Notes: a model not told the origin generated them from the letters alone. A stretch of 45,934 nucleotides of DNA from Candidatus Daviesbacteria bacterium (GCA_027451625.1 DAIDIY010000002.1:1-45934); one strand, 5' to 3'. Shown: positions 23,888-32,188, counted from the stretch's first letter. Translations and numbers: made by a program.

Positions 23888-23975
23888 CTTTCTTGATGTT
23901 AGTAAGCGAAATATGTTAGGTTTAACCTTGTCCCAAATAGAGTACTCATTGTAAATATGGTCTTGGTAGATATTC
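23888..23975 (-). repeat. Family A coding fragment, copy A4 (divergent)
   Basis: The minus strand reads DHIYNEYSIWDKVKPNIF, similar to DHPIEYPIWDDVRTYL of the other copies. It is weaker than A1-A3. It lies immediately upstream of the 23871 start. Confidence 0.4.
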
Positions 23976-24063
23976 AGTATTTTAAATACCCAAAGTGTAA
24001 TTGGCTTGAAGTTATTTTCATTGAGAGTATCAGCACATCATGAGTACTAACTGAAGAAAATAC

Positions 24064-24093
24064 TTTACAGGTTGTATCATCATACGATATATT
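24064..24093 (+). promoter_or_regulatory. Promoter of the 24100 gene
   Basis: TTTACA (24064-24069), 18 bases, TATATT (24088-24093), then six bases to the ATG at 24100. Confidence 0.55.
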
Positions 24094-24099
24094 AAATTT

Positions 24100-24462
24100 A
24101 TGCTTCGTTTTTTAAGAACTCGTCAAGCACTTATTGACATAATAGTTGCTCTGATTATTGCGTATATCAGTGCTAAATTTTTGTTTCATGGAGCAGTAGC
24201 TAATATTATACCTTGGGGTATACTTGCATTTGCTTCTGCTTTTCTTGCTTCCAATCAGAAAGAGGCATGGAAATTAGGTGGGCTATTTGGATTTGTTGTA
24301 TCGTATTCATTTCTCTGGTTTGATAATACCGGTATCAAACACGTCAATCAAATAATAATACTTATCCCTCTTGTCATTCTGCCTTCGCTTTTCGGAGCAT
24401 TCTGTGGCTCCTCAGCAGCATGGTTAGGTTGGCTATTACGGCAAATGCTCAGAAAAAGGTAA
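24100..24462 (+). CDS. Small integral membrane protein
   Basis: The 120-residue product has four hydrophobic segments: ALIDIIVALIIAYISAKFLF, IIPWGILAFASAFLA, LGGLFGFVVSYSFLWF and IIILIPLVILPSLFGAFCG. Both ends carry basic residues (MLRFLRTRQ and LRQMLRKR), which suggests both are cytoplasmic. I do not recognise the family. The promoter ending six bases upstream supports the start. Confidence 0.6.
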   Translation: MLRFLRTRQALIDIIVALIIAYISAKFLFHGAVANIIPWGILAFASAFLASNQKEAWKLGGLFGFVVSYSFLWFDNTGIKHVNQIIILIPLVILPSLFGAFCGSSAAWLGWLLRQMLRKR

Positions 24463-24832
24463 CATACAAATAAAACCTTCCAATAAAGTCATACATCCTT
24501 AAGTTATAGAACACATATCTAATGGTTGATTCTACATATTTCGTTTTATATCGTCTAATCTAAAACACTGTCCGAAAGATTGCATATAATAAGTAAATGT
24601 ACCTCAGTTTCATTTTGATGTAACTGTTGATAAATACTCCAATATTATTTCAAGCCTTTGATTCTCATGTATACTAGAGTTCTTGTTATTGTAAGAACCA
24701 AGTCACTTAAATATCCAAATAGCCAGGAACTGGCAGGTTCCAAAAAAACTTTAGTGAAGATAAATTAAAAGACTTTTATAAAGCCTCTGAAATAGTAAGA
24801 ATGGATAAACTAATCTTAAGATTGATGGAGCA
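24463..24832. other. Intergenic DNA without a recognised feature
   Basis: I see no RNA gene or conserved element here. From 24723 the plus strand is open in frame with the following gene (RFQKNFSEDKLKDFY), so an older, longer version of that gene or a decayed neighbour is possible. Confidence 0.3.
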
Positions 24833-24861
24833 TTTACAGCAACTAATTGCTCGGTTATACT
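24833..24861 (+). promoter_or_regulatory. Promoter deciding the start of the HAM1-like gene
   Basis: TTTACA (24833-24838), 17 bases, TATACT (24856-24861), eight bases, ATG 24870. The first family motif begins at this ATG. Confidence 0.65.
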
Positions 24862-24869
24862 CAAAAAAC

Positions 24870-25478
24870 ATGGATAGGGTGCTATTTGCTACAACTAATA
24901 CCCAAAAAGTAAACCGTCTAAGGAGATTAACCAGAATTCAACTTTATTCCTTATCAGATCTTCCCTATAAAATAGAAGCACCAAAGGAAGAAGGAAAAGA
25001 TGCTTTAGATATTGCAATCTTAAAAGCTAGATACTATTGGGATAAGTTAAAAGAGAAAGTACCCGTACTGACTCAAGATGATACGTTAAAAATGAAAGTT
25101 GACCCAGAAGATGATCCGAATACATTTATTAAGCAACCGGTTATTGATAAGTATGGCACATTCACTGATGCTTATGCTATTGAGTACTATACCAATTTAG
25201 CCCAAAAATATGGTGGAGAGATTCCGATGTACTTTGAGTATGGTCATGCATTATGTAGCTCTGATGGAGAGGAGATCATTATAGCTAGGAAATCGAGATT
25301 ATATGGAAAGATTGTAACTGAACCGAAAGAAAACGATTCAACAAAAGGATATTTTCTTTCTGCTATCATGAAGGTAAAAATTGACGACAAGTGGAAATAT
25401 TACAGTGAACTAACCGATGGCGAATTAGTCCAGGTAGATAAAAGTATTGAAGAATCTCTCAAGAGAATTTTAAATTAG
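24870..25478 (+). CDS. HAM1/RdgB-like non-canonical NTP pyrophosphatase, divergent
   Basis: MDRVLFATTNTQKVNRLRR is the family start (F.T.N..K). EEGKDALDIAILKARYYW matches the E.G....A..KA helix, and PVLTQDDTLKMKV matches the conserved aspartate loop (usually ADDSGL). RdgB/HAM1 enzymes remove ITP, XTP and dITP from the nucleotide pool by hydrolysing them to monophosphates. The DSGL motif is altered to DDTL and the C-terminal region is diverged, so substrate range may differ. Earlier in-frame ATGs exist (24801), but the promoter and family start both point to 24870. Confidence 0.7.
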   Translation: MDRVLFATTNTQKVNRLRRLTRIQLYSLSDLPYKIEAPKEEGKDALDIAILKARYYWDKLKEKVPVLTQDDTLKMKVDPEDDPNTFIKQPVIDKYGTFTDAYAIEYYTNLAQKYGGEIPMYFEYGHALCSSDGEEIIIARKSRLYGKIVTEPKENDSTKGYFLSAIMKVKIDDKWKYYSELTDGELVQVDKSIEESLKRILN

Positions 25479-25984
25479 TTCTCAATATCATTACCTACAA
25501 ATCATTTATTTTAAACTAAATTAAGTATCATAATAAAGAGTTTTAATTGGTTGGATAATCTAAACATATAATGTAAACATATTAAAGGCTCTCAAACCGG
25601 TTAAAATGCATAATCTGTAATATTTTTTTAGTTTCATGGTGTAAACCCGTTTCGGGCAAGAAAATATTCTTTTGTTGAAAATGCAAACCTAGAGGATTGT
25701 TGACAGAATTTTTTCTGCATATATTTTTGGACAAAATACTTTTTTTACCAAAAAAGCAAAGTATGACTTAGAATACCCCATGCCTTCAGACTTTGATATT
25801 TCTTGGGTTTAACTTAAAAATCATAAGCAACCATAATTTTGTAAATCCAAGGCAGTAGGTGTTCTAAAAAAATGTGTTGAACTTAAATATCCAAATTAAA
25901 AGTAGTTCGAGGGTGTTTGTATTGAGAATATATGTATTCAACCTTTAACAAAGCAGTGAACAATTTATCTTTTTATTTTGCCGA
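25479..25984. other. Intergenic stretch; only a decayed repeat recognised
   Basis: Apart from the family B relic at 25765-25885 and a small hairpin (CCCG, TTT, CGGG near 25650) I see no gene, RNA or terminator. Confidence 0.3.
25765..25885 (-). repeat. Family B coding fragment, copy B3 (decayed)
   Basis: The minus strand reads FLEHLLPWIYKIMVAYD then meets TAA where B1 and B2 continue. The DNA stays similar to B1 and B2 beyond that stop, so this copy is a pseudogene. Confidence 0.5.
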
Positions 25985-26013
25985 TTGTTTCCTAAAAAAT
26001 GTTAAGTTAAGAT
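25985..26013 (+). promoter_or_regulatory. Promoter of the 26022 gene
   Basis: TTGTTT (25985-25990), 17 bases, TAAGAT (26008-26013), eight bases to a GTG start. Confidence 0.5.
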
Positions 26014-26021
26014 AGAAAAAA

Positions 26022-26231
26022 GTGTTTAAAATTATAGGTTTAATATTAATATCTTTTATCTTAGCGTGGCAGTATTATTTGCACAAACATCTTTCATCAT
26101 TTACAAAAAGTTGTAACGGAGATTTTTCATACATCAAATCCTGTCCGATTGGTTCATATTGTAAATCCTCCAAAAGCGAACCTCTCTCGGGTGGATATTG
26201 TTCTCCCTATTTATTTTCTATTTCACATTAG
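26022..26231 (+). CDS. Small secreted cysteine-containing protein
   Basis: The 69-residue frame begins with GTG, set by the promoter ending eight bases upstream. Residues 3-18 (KIIGLILISFILAWQYY) are a signal peptide or anchor. The outer part contains four cysteines (KSCNGDF, KSCPIGSYC, GGYCSP) in a compact spacing that would allow two disulfides. Function unknown. Confidence 0.5.
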   Translation: MFKIIGLILISFILAWQYYLHKHLSSFTKSCNGDFSYIKSCPIGSYCKSSKSEPLSGGYCSPYLFSISH

Positions 26232-26353
26232 CTCTTAATGGACCATGTAAACCGTTTTTTTAAATTTATAGGTGGCAGCTTTATAGTAATTTGTAGAAAA
26301 TTTTAATTTATAATGAAGATTTAGTCCAAAATTTTATACACTAGTTTGTTATC

Positions 26354-26383
26354 TTGAAATTAAAAAATAATTTGTGTCATACT
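26354..26383 (+). promoter_or_regulatory. Promoter of the 26390 gene
   Basis: TTGAAA (26354-26359), 18 bases, CATACT (26378-26383), six bases to the ATG at 26390. Confidence 0.6.
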
Positions 26384-26389
26384 GGGTAA

Positions 26390-27841
26390 ATGTTAAATAA
26401 TGAAAAGGGGATTTTGGGGATAGTTATAGCCATTCTTGTTGTTGTCGTGATTATTTTAGTAGGAGGAGGTCTATATTTAAAATCTAGAGAACAACTGCAT
26501 TCTGTCATGCCTACAAATAACCTTGCACCTCTTGTCTCTCAAGATCAATCTCAGCAACCGAATTATGAAGCTATTATGCGATCTTTAGGTTGCAACTCGC
26601 AGTCGTCATGCATGCAGATTTGCCAACAGCCAGAGAATGCTTCTAAATGCCAATCGGTTTTTCAGCAGTTTGGAGGAAGTAATGGAAATATAAATCCAAA
26701 TACTGAAACAGATTTTGCTATAGCCGGAAACAATGGTAATACTACTACAGCATCTTTACCTAGTTGCCCTTCAAGCAATGGTCTATTTGATCATCTACCG
26801 ACTGATTCGAATGCTTATACCAGTGTTGAACCTTTAGGCCATATGAACGGTCAGCATGTTTTACCTGATCAGGCTGACCATGTTTATATTAATCTGGTAA
26901 AGGATTCTTCTGGCAAATTCTTTCAATTAACTAATGTATATGCACCTGGAAATATAACTTTAATTCAAGTTGCGAAAAAATCAGATTACATTGGAAATAG
27001 TAATGTTATAGATTATCTTTTGGAATTTTCTCCCTGCAAAAGCGTGATCTTTACCTATGATCATATCCAAAACTTAAACAGCAAAATTATATCAGCCCTG
27101 GCCGGACAAACGCCAATTTGCCAAAAGGGTGGTGTTCATACAGATTGTACTTACCAGGATTTATCAATTAAATTATCAAGCGGTGAAAAGATTGGTACGG
27201 CTGGAGGTCCTACTACTTTCACAGATGCGTTTGATTTTGGTGCTGCTGATGTTAGAACTAAGCCTTTAGCTTTTATTGATACTTCTCCTACTTATGAAAC
27301 AGGGGTTACAGCCAGCAGTTATTTACATGCTGTATGTCCATTGGATTATTTTAAGGATTCTTTGAAATCTGCCCTTTACAGTAAACTGACGATTAAAAAT
27401 GTTGGTGCCAACGGCATTCCTCAATGCGGAACCACTATGCAGGATAAAGCCGGAACTCTACAGGGTAATTGGTACCATCAAGGATCCAGTCAGAATTATC
27501 AGGGATTAAATATACAAGGTTCTTTAGCATTTGCCCACTCAAATTTAGATCCTACTGTGGGAGTTTTAAGCTCAGGGTCAGATCTTTTACCAAGTACAGA
27601 TTTAGGAGCACAGATATTATTTACCCCTACAAACAGCGGTTATATTAACCGGGAACCCAGCCAAATTATACCTGATGGTCATGTTTATTGTTTTGACGGT
27701 CCGATTGCTCAAGGAGGTACTGGAGAAGAAGGACATGTTGACCTGCAGCTGATAGATACTTCAACTCTTAAAATAGCTTATGGGAGTGGAGCTTGCTTGA
27801 CTACACCGACTTTAACTAATCCATTAACCTATTCTCGCTAA
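26390..27841 (+). CDS. Large exported, membrane-anchored protein of unknown function
   Basis: The 483-residue product starts MLNNEKGILGIVIAILVVVV, a positive tail plus transmembrane segment like those of type IV pilin-like or sortase-independent anchored CPR proteins. The following region has four closely spaced cysteines (LGCNSQSSCMQICQQ, SKCQS) and a Gln/Asn/Ser-rich linker. The rest is beta-rich and contains further cysteines, consistent with a disulfide-stabilised surface protein. No enzymatic motif is recognised. The start is set by the promoter six bases upstream. Confidence 0.65.
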   Translation: MLNNEKGILGIVIAILVVVVIILVGGGLYLKSREQLHSVMPTNNLAPLVSQDQSQQPNYEAIMRSLGCNSQSSCMQICQQPENASKCQSVFQQFGGSNGNINPNTETDFAIAGNNGNTTTASLPSCPSSNGLFDHLPTDSNAYTSVEPLGHMNGQHVLPDQADHVYINLVKDSSGKFFQLTNVYAPGNITLIQVAKKSDYIGNSNVIDYLLEFSPCKSVIFTYDHIQNLNSKIISALAGQTPICQKGGVHTDCTYQDLSIKLSSGEKIGTAGGPTTFTDAFDFGAADVRTKPLAFIDTSPTYETGVTASSYLHAVCPLDYFKDSLKSALYSKLTIKNVGANGIPQCGTTMQDKAGTLQGNWYHQGSSQNYQGLNIQGSLAFAHSNLDPTVGVLSSGSDLLPSTDLGAQILFTPTNSGYINREPSQIIPDGHVYCFDGPIAQGGTGEEGHVDLQLIDTSTLKIAYGSGACLTTPTLTNPLTYSR

Positions 27842-27929
27842 AAGGATTAAAGTTAGCAAAGTAATCAAATTGTATAGGTATGGTGAGTTATTGCTAAGTT
27901 AGAAACTGTACAGTTATCAATTTAAAAAG

Positions 27930-28250
27930 TTAAGGGATTTTTAATTTATTTTCTGTATTATCTCCTAGCTCATGGATATCTCCATTATGGAATAAAATAT
28001 CTTGAAGAAATTGTTTCCAATTCTCTTTTTGCCTGATTAAAAATTCTAAATCCATAGAGAAATGTTTAAACTCCTCATTTTGTGCATCTTTCATAATTGA
28101 TAATGCTTCTTGGTCTTCCTCAACAGATAATCTTTGCTCATATAAATCAATTGCTTCTGCTTCTTCAATAAAAGACATAATAATACGGGTAAAAGTACGA
28201 GTCTTTTGAGAAAGATCACTAGTAGGTTCACTGTATTGATTAAAAGACAT
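27930..28250 (-). CDS. Encapsulated-ferritin (EncFtn)-like di-iron protein
   Basis: The 106-residue protein matches encapsulated ferritins along most of its length. FIEEAEAIDLYEQRL aligns with the family segment MEELEAVDWYDQR, and QNEEFKHFSMDLEFLIRQ with the segment DEEKEHAAMTLEWLRR. By this alignment the iron ligands are kept: Glu30, Glu60 and His63. The conserved Trp of the entry region is replaced by Leu36. EncFtn proteins form decameric rings, oxidise Fe2+ at the dimer interface and usually sit inside encapsulin shells. No encapsulin gene is in the window, and the tail (ENKLKIP) is not an obvious targeting peptide. A minus-strand TATAAA ends eight bases before the ATG. Confidence 0.75.
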   Translation of the reverse strand: MSFNQYSEPTSDLSQKTRTFTRIIMSFIEEAEAIDLYEQRLSVEEDQEALSIMKDAQNEEFKHFSMDLEFLIRQKENWKQFLQDILFHNGDIHELGDNTENKLKIP

Positions 28251-28376
28251 AAGTATAATTTATACAATAATTTTCAGTAAAGCATACTAAATTAGAATAG
28301 AGGTTCGTAAGACCTAGTTATATAAATTTTTTGAAATCTAGCAATTATTTGAGTCTGAGGAGAAATATATGGTTAT

Positions 28377-28405
28377 TTGAAGAGCAAAATTAATTCATAT
28401 ATAAT
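28377..28405 (+). promoter_or_regulatory. Promoter deciding the start of the glycosyltransferase
   Basis: TTGAAG (28377-28382), 17 bases, TATAAT (28400-28405), seven bases, ATG 28413. An in-frame TTG at 28377 overlaps the -35 box and cannot be the start. Confidence 0.75.
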
Positions 28406-28412
28406 TAATATT

Positions 28413-29663
28413 ATGGGTCTTGAAACAATTACAAAAACATCAGGTCCTATTGATAGGATTTCAATATCACAAAGGGCTAAAGAGATCAGTAGTCAACTTC
28501 CACCTATTAACTCACAATGTCAAGCTGCTGCAGTTATTCCTGTTTGCCGTGAATTTGAAGGAGGAAGAATCATGGAGCTTGTGAAGGAGTTGTCCTCTCA
28601 AAGTGTTGGACAGAATCATTTCGAAGCTATATTGGTAGTGAATAATCCCTTGACTAAGGATTCATTAGCAGTCAAGAGTGTAGAAGACAATTTAAAATTT
28701 TTAGTGCATATTGATGAACAAAAAAGAAATGGATATTTCCCTAATATACATGTCTTGGATTGTACTAACGGTGACCTTCCTGGAAGACATATGGGTTTTG
28801 CTAGAGGACTGGGTCAATTAGTAGCGGAGGATAGATTGTATAAAACAGAGAGAGGAGGTAAAGGAGTTATTATTCAATTAGACGCTGATGTTTCTATAAC
28901 TTCCGGATTTGTCAGCGAGCTGCTTGGTGCTTATAAAAATATTGATATTAATTCAGCCATGATTGGAAGAATACCTCTTCCTATAGATTTCTTAAGTGAT
29001 GATTATTACTTACATTACGCAGCCAGATTCTCAAAATATGTTATTAATAATTTAGTCCAAATAAATAGATTTGCAGCCGATGGGGCAACTTTGTCTTTTA
29101 GAGCATTTACTCATAGAGTTCCTGAAGTTAGAGAGTATATTAGAATGCCTGTTAATGAAGATTTTAGATTGGGTGAAGAACTTTCAAAATTTGGAAAAAT
29201 GTATTTACTAGCAGAACCAAGAGTTTATAAAGCTGACCGCATAAGACCAGATGGGTTCGATTCTGGAAATAGAGATACTGCAGTTAAACCTTCCATAGAT
29301 TGGGAGGCGATCGATCTGTTAATAAGTTATGTATTTGGGAAACGATATACTTTTCAAGGGATGCGTGATATTTTTACCCAAAGTGAGTTTTGGAAGAAAG
29401 TTAGAATAAAATTAGGAGAAAAAGATCGAGATACAGAAAAGAAGTTAAACTTTTATTTATCCCGTGAAGAACAGCTGGCCAGAGTAACTATGGATTGGGA
29501 TAATTTAGACATTAATATGAGAGACTTAGGGCTAAATTTATATGCATTTAGCAGAATGGCCATAGGAGAGGATCAAATTATGCCGCTTAAGTGGAACCTA
29601 GGATATCAATATAAAAATAACAAATCTATTTATGAATGGTCATCTCGCATCTTTTCTATATGA
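28413..29663 (+). CDS. GT2-like glycosyltransferase
   Basis: AAAVIPVCREFEGGRIMELV is the N-terminal nucleotide-sugar-binding strand and loop of GT-A family 2 enzymes, GRHMGFARGLGQLV the conserved helix before the active site, and GVIIQLDADVSITSGFVSEL holds the metal-binding DxD. PVNEDFRLGEEL carries a candidate ED catalytic motif. No transmembrane segments are visible, so it is a soluble or peripheral enzyme. Donor and acceptor are unknown. The 416-residue start used here is fixed by a near-consensus promoter ending seven bases before. Confidence 0.72.
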   Translation: MGLETITKTSGPIDRISISQRAKEISSQLPPINSQCQAAAVIPVCREFEGGRIMELVKELSSQSVGQNHFEAILVVNNPLTKDSLAVKSVEDNLKFLVHIDEQKRNGYFPNIHVLDCTNGDLPGRHMGFARGLGQLVAEDRLYKTERGGKGVIIQLDADVSITSGFVSELLGAYKNIDINSAMIGRIPLPIDFLSDDYYLHYAARFSKYVINNLVQINRFAADGATLSFRAFTHRVPEVREYIRMPVNEDFRLGEELSKFGKMYLLAEPRVYKADRIRPDGFDSGNRDTAVKPSIDWEAIDLLISYVFGKRYTFQGMRDIFTQSEFWKKVRIKLGEKDRDTEKKLNFYLSREEQLARVTMDWDNLDINMRDLGLNLYAFSRMAIGEDQIMPLKWNLGYQYKNNKSIYEWSSRIFSI

Positions 29664-29726
29664 TGACTACGAGTCAGAGCAGACTGATATCTTTAACATA
29701 GGATTATAAGAAGCTTGAAATAAATT

Positions 29727-30143
29727 TTATTTAAATTCCAAGATCAACTCATGCTCCTTTGGTCCTGAAAACTCTACTAATCCTACTCTTTGTTCTAGGC
29801 CCAAGATCAACTGTTTGTTCTCAAAAGGGATTGAGATAAATGAACCTAAAAAAGCTGCTATTATATGAGTAGAAATAGGGGTAAGTTTTTGATGCTTTCT
29901 CTCTATTGCCTCTGATGAAATTAAATCAGGAAGCTTTATACCTAAGATTGAAGCTACCTCTAGTTCTTCTTCTGGATTAATGGGTGAAGTAGTTAAAGCC
30001 GTATTAATATCTTTGATAAATATATGACAAATACCTTTTCCGATTTGGCTTTTTTGAAGCTTCTCGTTTACCAAATCGGTTATATCTAAAAGCTCAATAT
30101 TTTTATTAGTCTGTACATTCATTTTTATAAAGAGATAATCCAT
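29727..30143 (-). CDS. YjbQ/UPF0047 family protein
   Basis: The pattern IELLDITDLVNEKL, THIIAAFLGSFISIPF, then LILGLEQRVGLVEFSG matches the YjbQ family (DIT..V, H...a.l.G.s..vP, l.LG.WQ.i...EfDGP). Members form small trimeric beta barrels, and some have weak thiamine-phosphate synthase activity. The HTTA motif near residue 45 reads DINTAL here, so the histidine usually present is lost and activity may be changed. The later His (STHIIAAF) is present. An ATG at 30122 would also fit the family length. Confidence 0.75.
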   Translation of the reverse strand: MDYLFIKMNVQTNKNIELLDITDLVNEKLQKSQIGKGICHIFIKDINTALTTSPINPEEELEVASILGIKLPDLISSEAIERKHQKLTPISTHIIAAFLGSFISIPFENKQLILGLEQRVGLVEFSGPKEHELILEFK

Positions 30144-30266
30144 AGATTTTTTGCTAAGCGCATAAAGTAGATTACTAATCAGTAGTAAGCAAAAAATGAA
30201 AAAAATGTAAGTGCTAAGAAAGATAAAAAAGTAATTTTTTGGAAGGCTCGATAAAAAGAGTAGAAT

Positions 30267-30899
30267 TTAAATCTTTCCTCGGTTAGGATTTCCTGCCCTG
30301 ATCTCTTTGGAAAGGATATCTCCTTTTTCGTTTACTTGATAGATATATAGTTCTCCAGTTCCTATTTCAAGCTCTGAAATATCTTCATTTGAAATTTTTT
30401 CTAAATATTTAACTAAAGCTCTTAGAGAATTTCCGCTGCCCCCGACAATGACATTTTTACCCTCTTTTAGGTCTTTTAAAATTTCAGATTCAAAATAAGG
30501 GATCAGTCTATTATAAACGTCTTCTAAAGTCTCTCCATTAGGAATTGGATGATCCCAACCTCTCCTTATCTTTTGAAATTCATCTTCTCCGACTTCTTCT
30601 TTTACCTGCCATTTATTTTTGCCTGTATAAATTCCGTAGTTGCGCTCATTTAAAGCTTGGGTTTCGACAGTAGGAATATGAGATAGATTAAGGGCATCTT
30701 TAATCTCATTTACAGTTTGTTTTACTCTTTTAAGTTTGGCTGCGTATGCCTTATGTAATGTTATATCGTGAAGCTCATTGGCTGCTTTCTGTGCTTCTTT
30801 GACACCTTCATCTGAAAGTTCCACATCTTGCCATCCCGTCCAAAGACCTAATGCATTCCACTCTGATTTCCCGTGCCTTACAAGTATTAAATATGCCAT
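30267..30899 (-). CDS. gpmA: 2,3-bisphosphoglycerate-dependent phosphoglycerate mutase
   Basis: LVRHGKSEWN holds the phospho-accepting histidine (His9) and LNERNYGIYTGKNK the catalytic glutamate (Glu85) of GpmA enzymes. GWDHPIPNGETLEDVYNRL is also typical. It interconverts 3- and 2-phosphoglycerate. The odd point is VIVGGSGNSLRALVKYLE: the family almost always has AHGNSLRA here, so the second active-site histidine is Ser155. The ATG overlaps the enolase stop (TAATG), so both come from one mRNA, and pyruvate kinase is encoded divergently just beyond. The length, 210 residues, is a little short of E. coli GpmA. Confidence 0.9.
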   Translation of the reverse strand: MAYLILVRHGKSEWNALGLWTGWQDVELSDEGVKEAQKAANELHDITLHKAYAAKLKRVKQTVNEIKDALNLSHIPTVETQALNERNYGIYTGKNKWQVKEEVGEDEFQKIRRGWDHPIPNGETLEDVYNRLIPYFESEILKDLKEGKNVIVGGSGNSLRALVKYLEKISNEDISELEIGTGELYIYQVNEKGDILSKEIRAGNPNRGKI

Positions 30900-32188
30900 T
30901 ATTTTCTAAAAGCCTTCCATCCAGTATATTTTGCATCCTCTCCTAAAATTTCATCAATTCTTAACAGCTCGTTATATTTTGCAATTCTATCTGTTCTAGA
31001 TAAAGATCCTGTCTTGATTTGTCCGGTAGATAACCCCACTGCTAGGTGAGATATTGTTACATCTTCTGTTTCACCGCTTCTATGAGACATTACAGTTCCC
31101 CAATTATTATCTTTGGCCATCCTTACTACCTCAATTGTTTCTGTTAAAGTTCCTATTTGATTGGGTTTAATTAAAACAGTATTTCCTGCTTTGTTTGTGA
31201 TCGCTTTTTGTAAAAATTTTGGGTTTGTTACAATTAAATCATCTCCTACTAACTGTGTTTTATTCCCAAGCCTTGATGTTAGATTTTCCCATCCCTCCCA
31301 ATCATCTTCTGCCAATCCGTCTTCTATTGAAATTATAGGGTATGCTAAAATTAAACTCTCTAAAAATTCAATCATCTGGTCAGAGGTAAATTTTTTATTT
31401 TCTTTTTTTAAAAGATAATATTCTCCTTCTTTTAATTCGGAAGCAGCAACGTCTATACCTAAGGCAATCTCTTTTCCAAGTTTATATCCGGCTTGAATTA
31501 CTGCTTGAGATATTAAATCTAAGGCTTCTTTATTACCATTTTTTACAGCTGGAGCAAATCCTCCTTCGTCTCCTACAGTAGTTTGATATCCATTAGTCTC
31601 TAAAACTCTTGCTAAAGAATGAAAGATCTCTGCGCCCATCTGGACTGCTAGCTCAAAACTTGTAGCTGAAGCTGGAATAATCATAAATTCCTGAATATCA
31701 GTTGATCCTAGAGCATGTTTTCCGCCATTTATTACATTCATCATCGGTACAGGCATAAGATAGGGGGATTTTTCTCCTGATAATTGTTTTAAATATTTAA
31801 ATAAGGGGATTTTACTATTATTAGCTCCTGCCCAAGCTGAAGCTAATGAAACAGCTAATATAGCATTAGCTCCGAGTCTGTTTTTATTTAAAGTCGCATC
31901 CAAACGAATCATTGTTTGATCAATTTTGGTTTGATTTTCAACCTCGATCCCTACTAGTGCAGGAGCTATCTCTTTTTCTATGTTTTCTACTGCTTTGATA
32001 ATGCTTTTCCCTTGATAGACTTTGGGATTATGGTCACGAAGCTCTAGAGCCTCGTATGTGCCTGTTGATGCACCTGATGGTACAGCTGCTCTTCCGAATA
32101 CTCCATTGTTTAAAATTACATCTGCTTCTACTGTAGGATTACCTCTTGAATCGAGTATCTGTCGAGCTTTAATTTGAGTTATTTTCAC
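30899..32188 (-). CDS. eno: Enolase
   Basis: The sequence is a standard enolase: ARQILDSRGNPTVEADV at the N-terminus, GASTGTYEALELRD, MNVINGGKHALGSTDIQEFM, TTVGDEGGFAPA, SIEDGLAEDDWEGWE, LVGDDLIVTNP, and LIKPNQIGTLTET with the catalytic lysine, then SHRSGETEDVTI. It converts 2-phosphoglycerate to phosphoenolpyruvate and binds two Mg2+. Two starts compete. GTG 32188 has GGAG 12 bases upstream and gives the usual N-terminal length. TTG 32206 lies five bases after a minus-strand TATAAT (32212-32217) and would be leaderless like many neighbours. I list the GTG. gpmA follows with a one-base overlap. Confidence 0.95.
   Translation of the reverse strand: MKITQIKARQILDSRGNPTVEADVILNNGVFGRAAVPSGASTGTYEALELRDHNPKVYQGKSIIKAVENIEKEIAPALVGIEVENQTKIDQTMIRLDATLNKNRLGANAILAVSLASAWAGANNSKIPLFKYLKQLSGEKSPYLMPVPMMNVINGGKHALGSTDIQEFMIIPASATSFELAVQMGAEIFHSLARVLETNGYQTTVGDEGGFAPAVKNGNKEALDLISQAVIQAGYKLGKEIALGIDVAASELKEGEYYLLKKENKKFTSDQMIEFLESLILAYPIISIEDGLAEDDWEGWENLTSRLGNKTQLVGDDLIVTNPKFLQKAITNKAGNTVLIKPNQIGTLTETIEVVRMAKDNNWGTVMSHRSGETEDVTISHLAVGLSTGQIKTGSLSRTDRIAKYNELLRIDEILGEDAKYTGWKAFRK

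Noticed and set aside
17137-25885. Integron with attC sites, as an explanation for the A and B repeats
   Set aside because: No tyrosine integrase of the IntI type is present, and the repeats conserve protein sequence rather than the folded, imperfectly paired form of attC sites.
27930-29663. Encapsulin shell gene next to the ferritin-like gene
   Set aside because: The neighbours are an exported unknown protein and a glycosyltransferase. Neither has the HK97-fold features of encapsulins.
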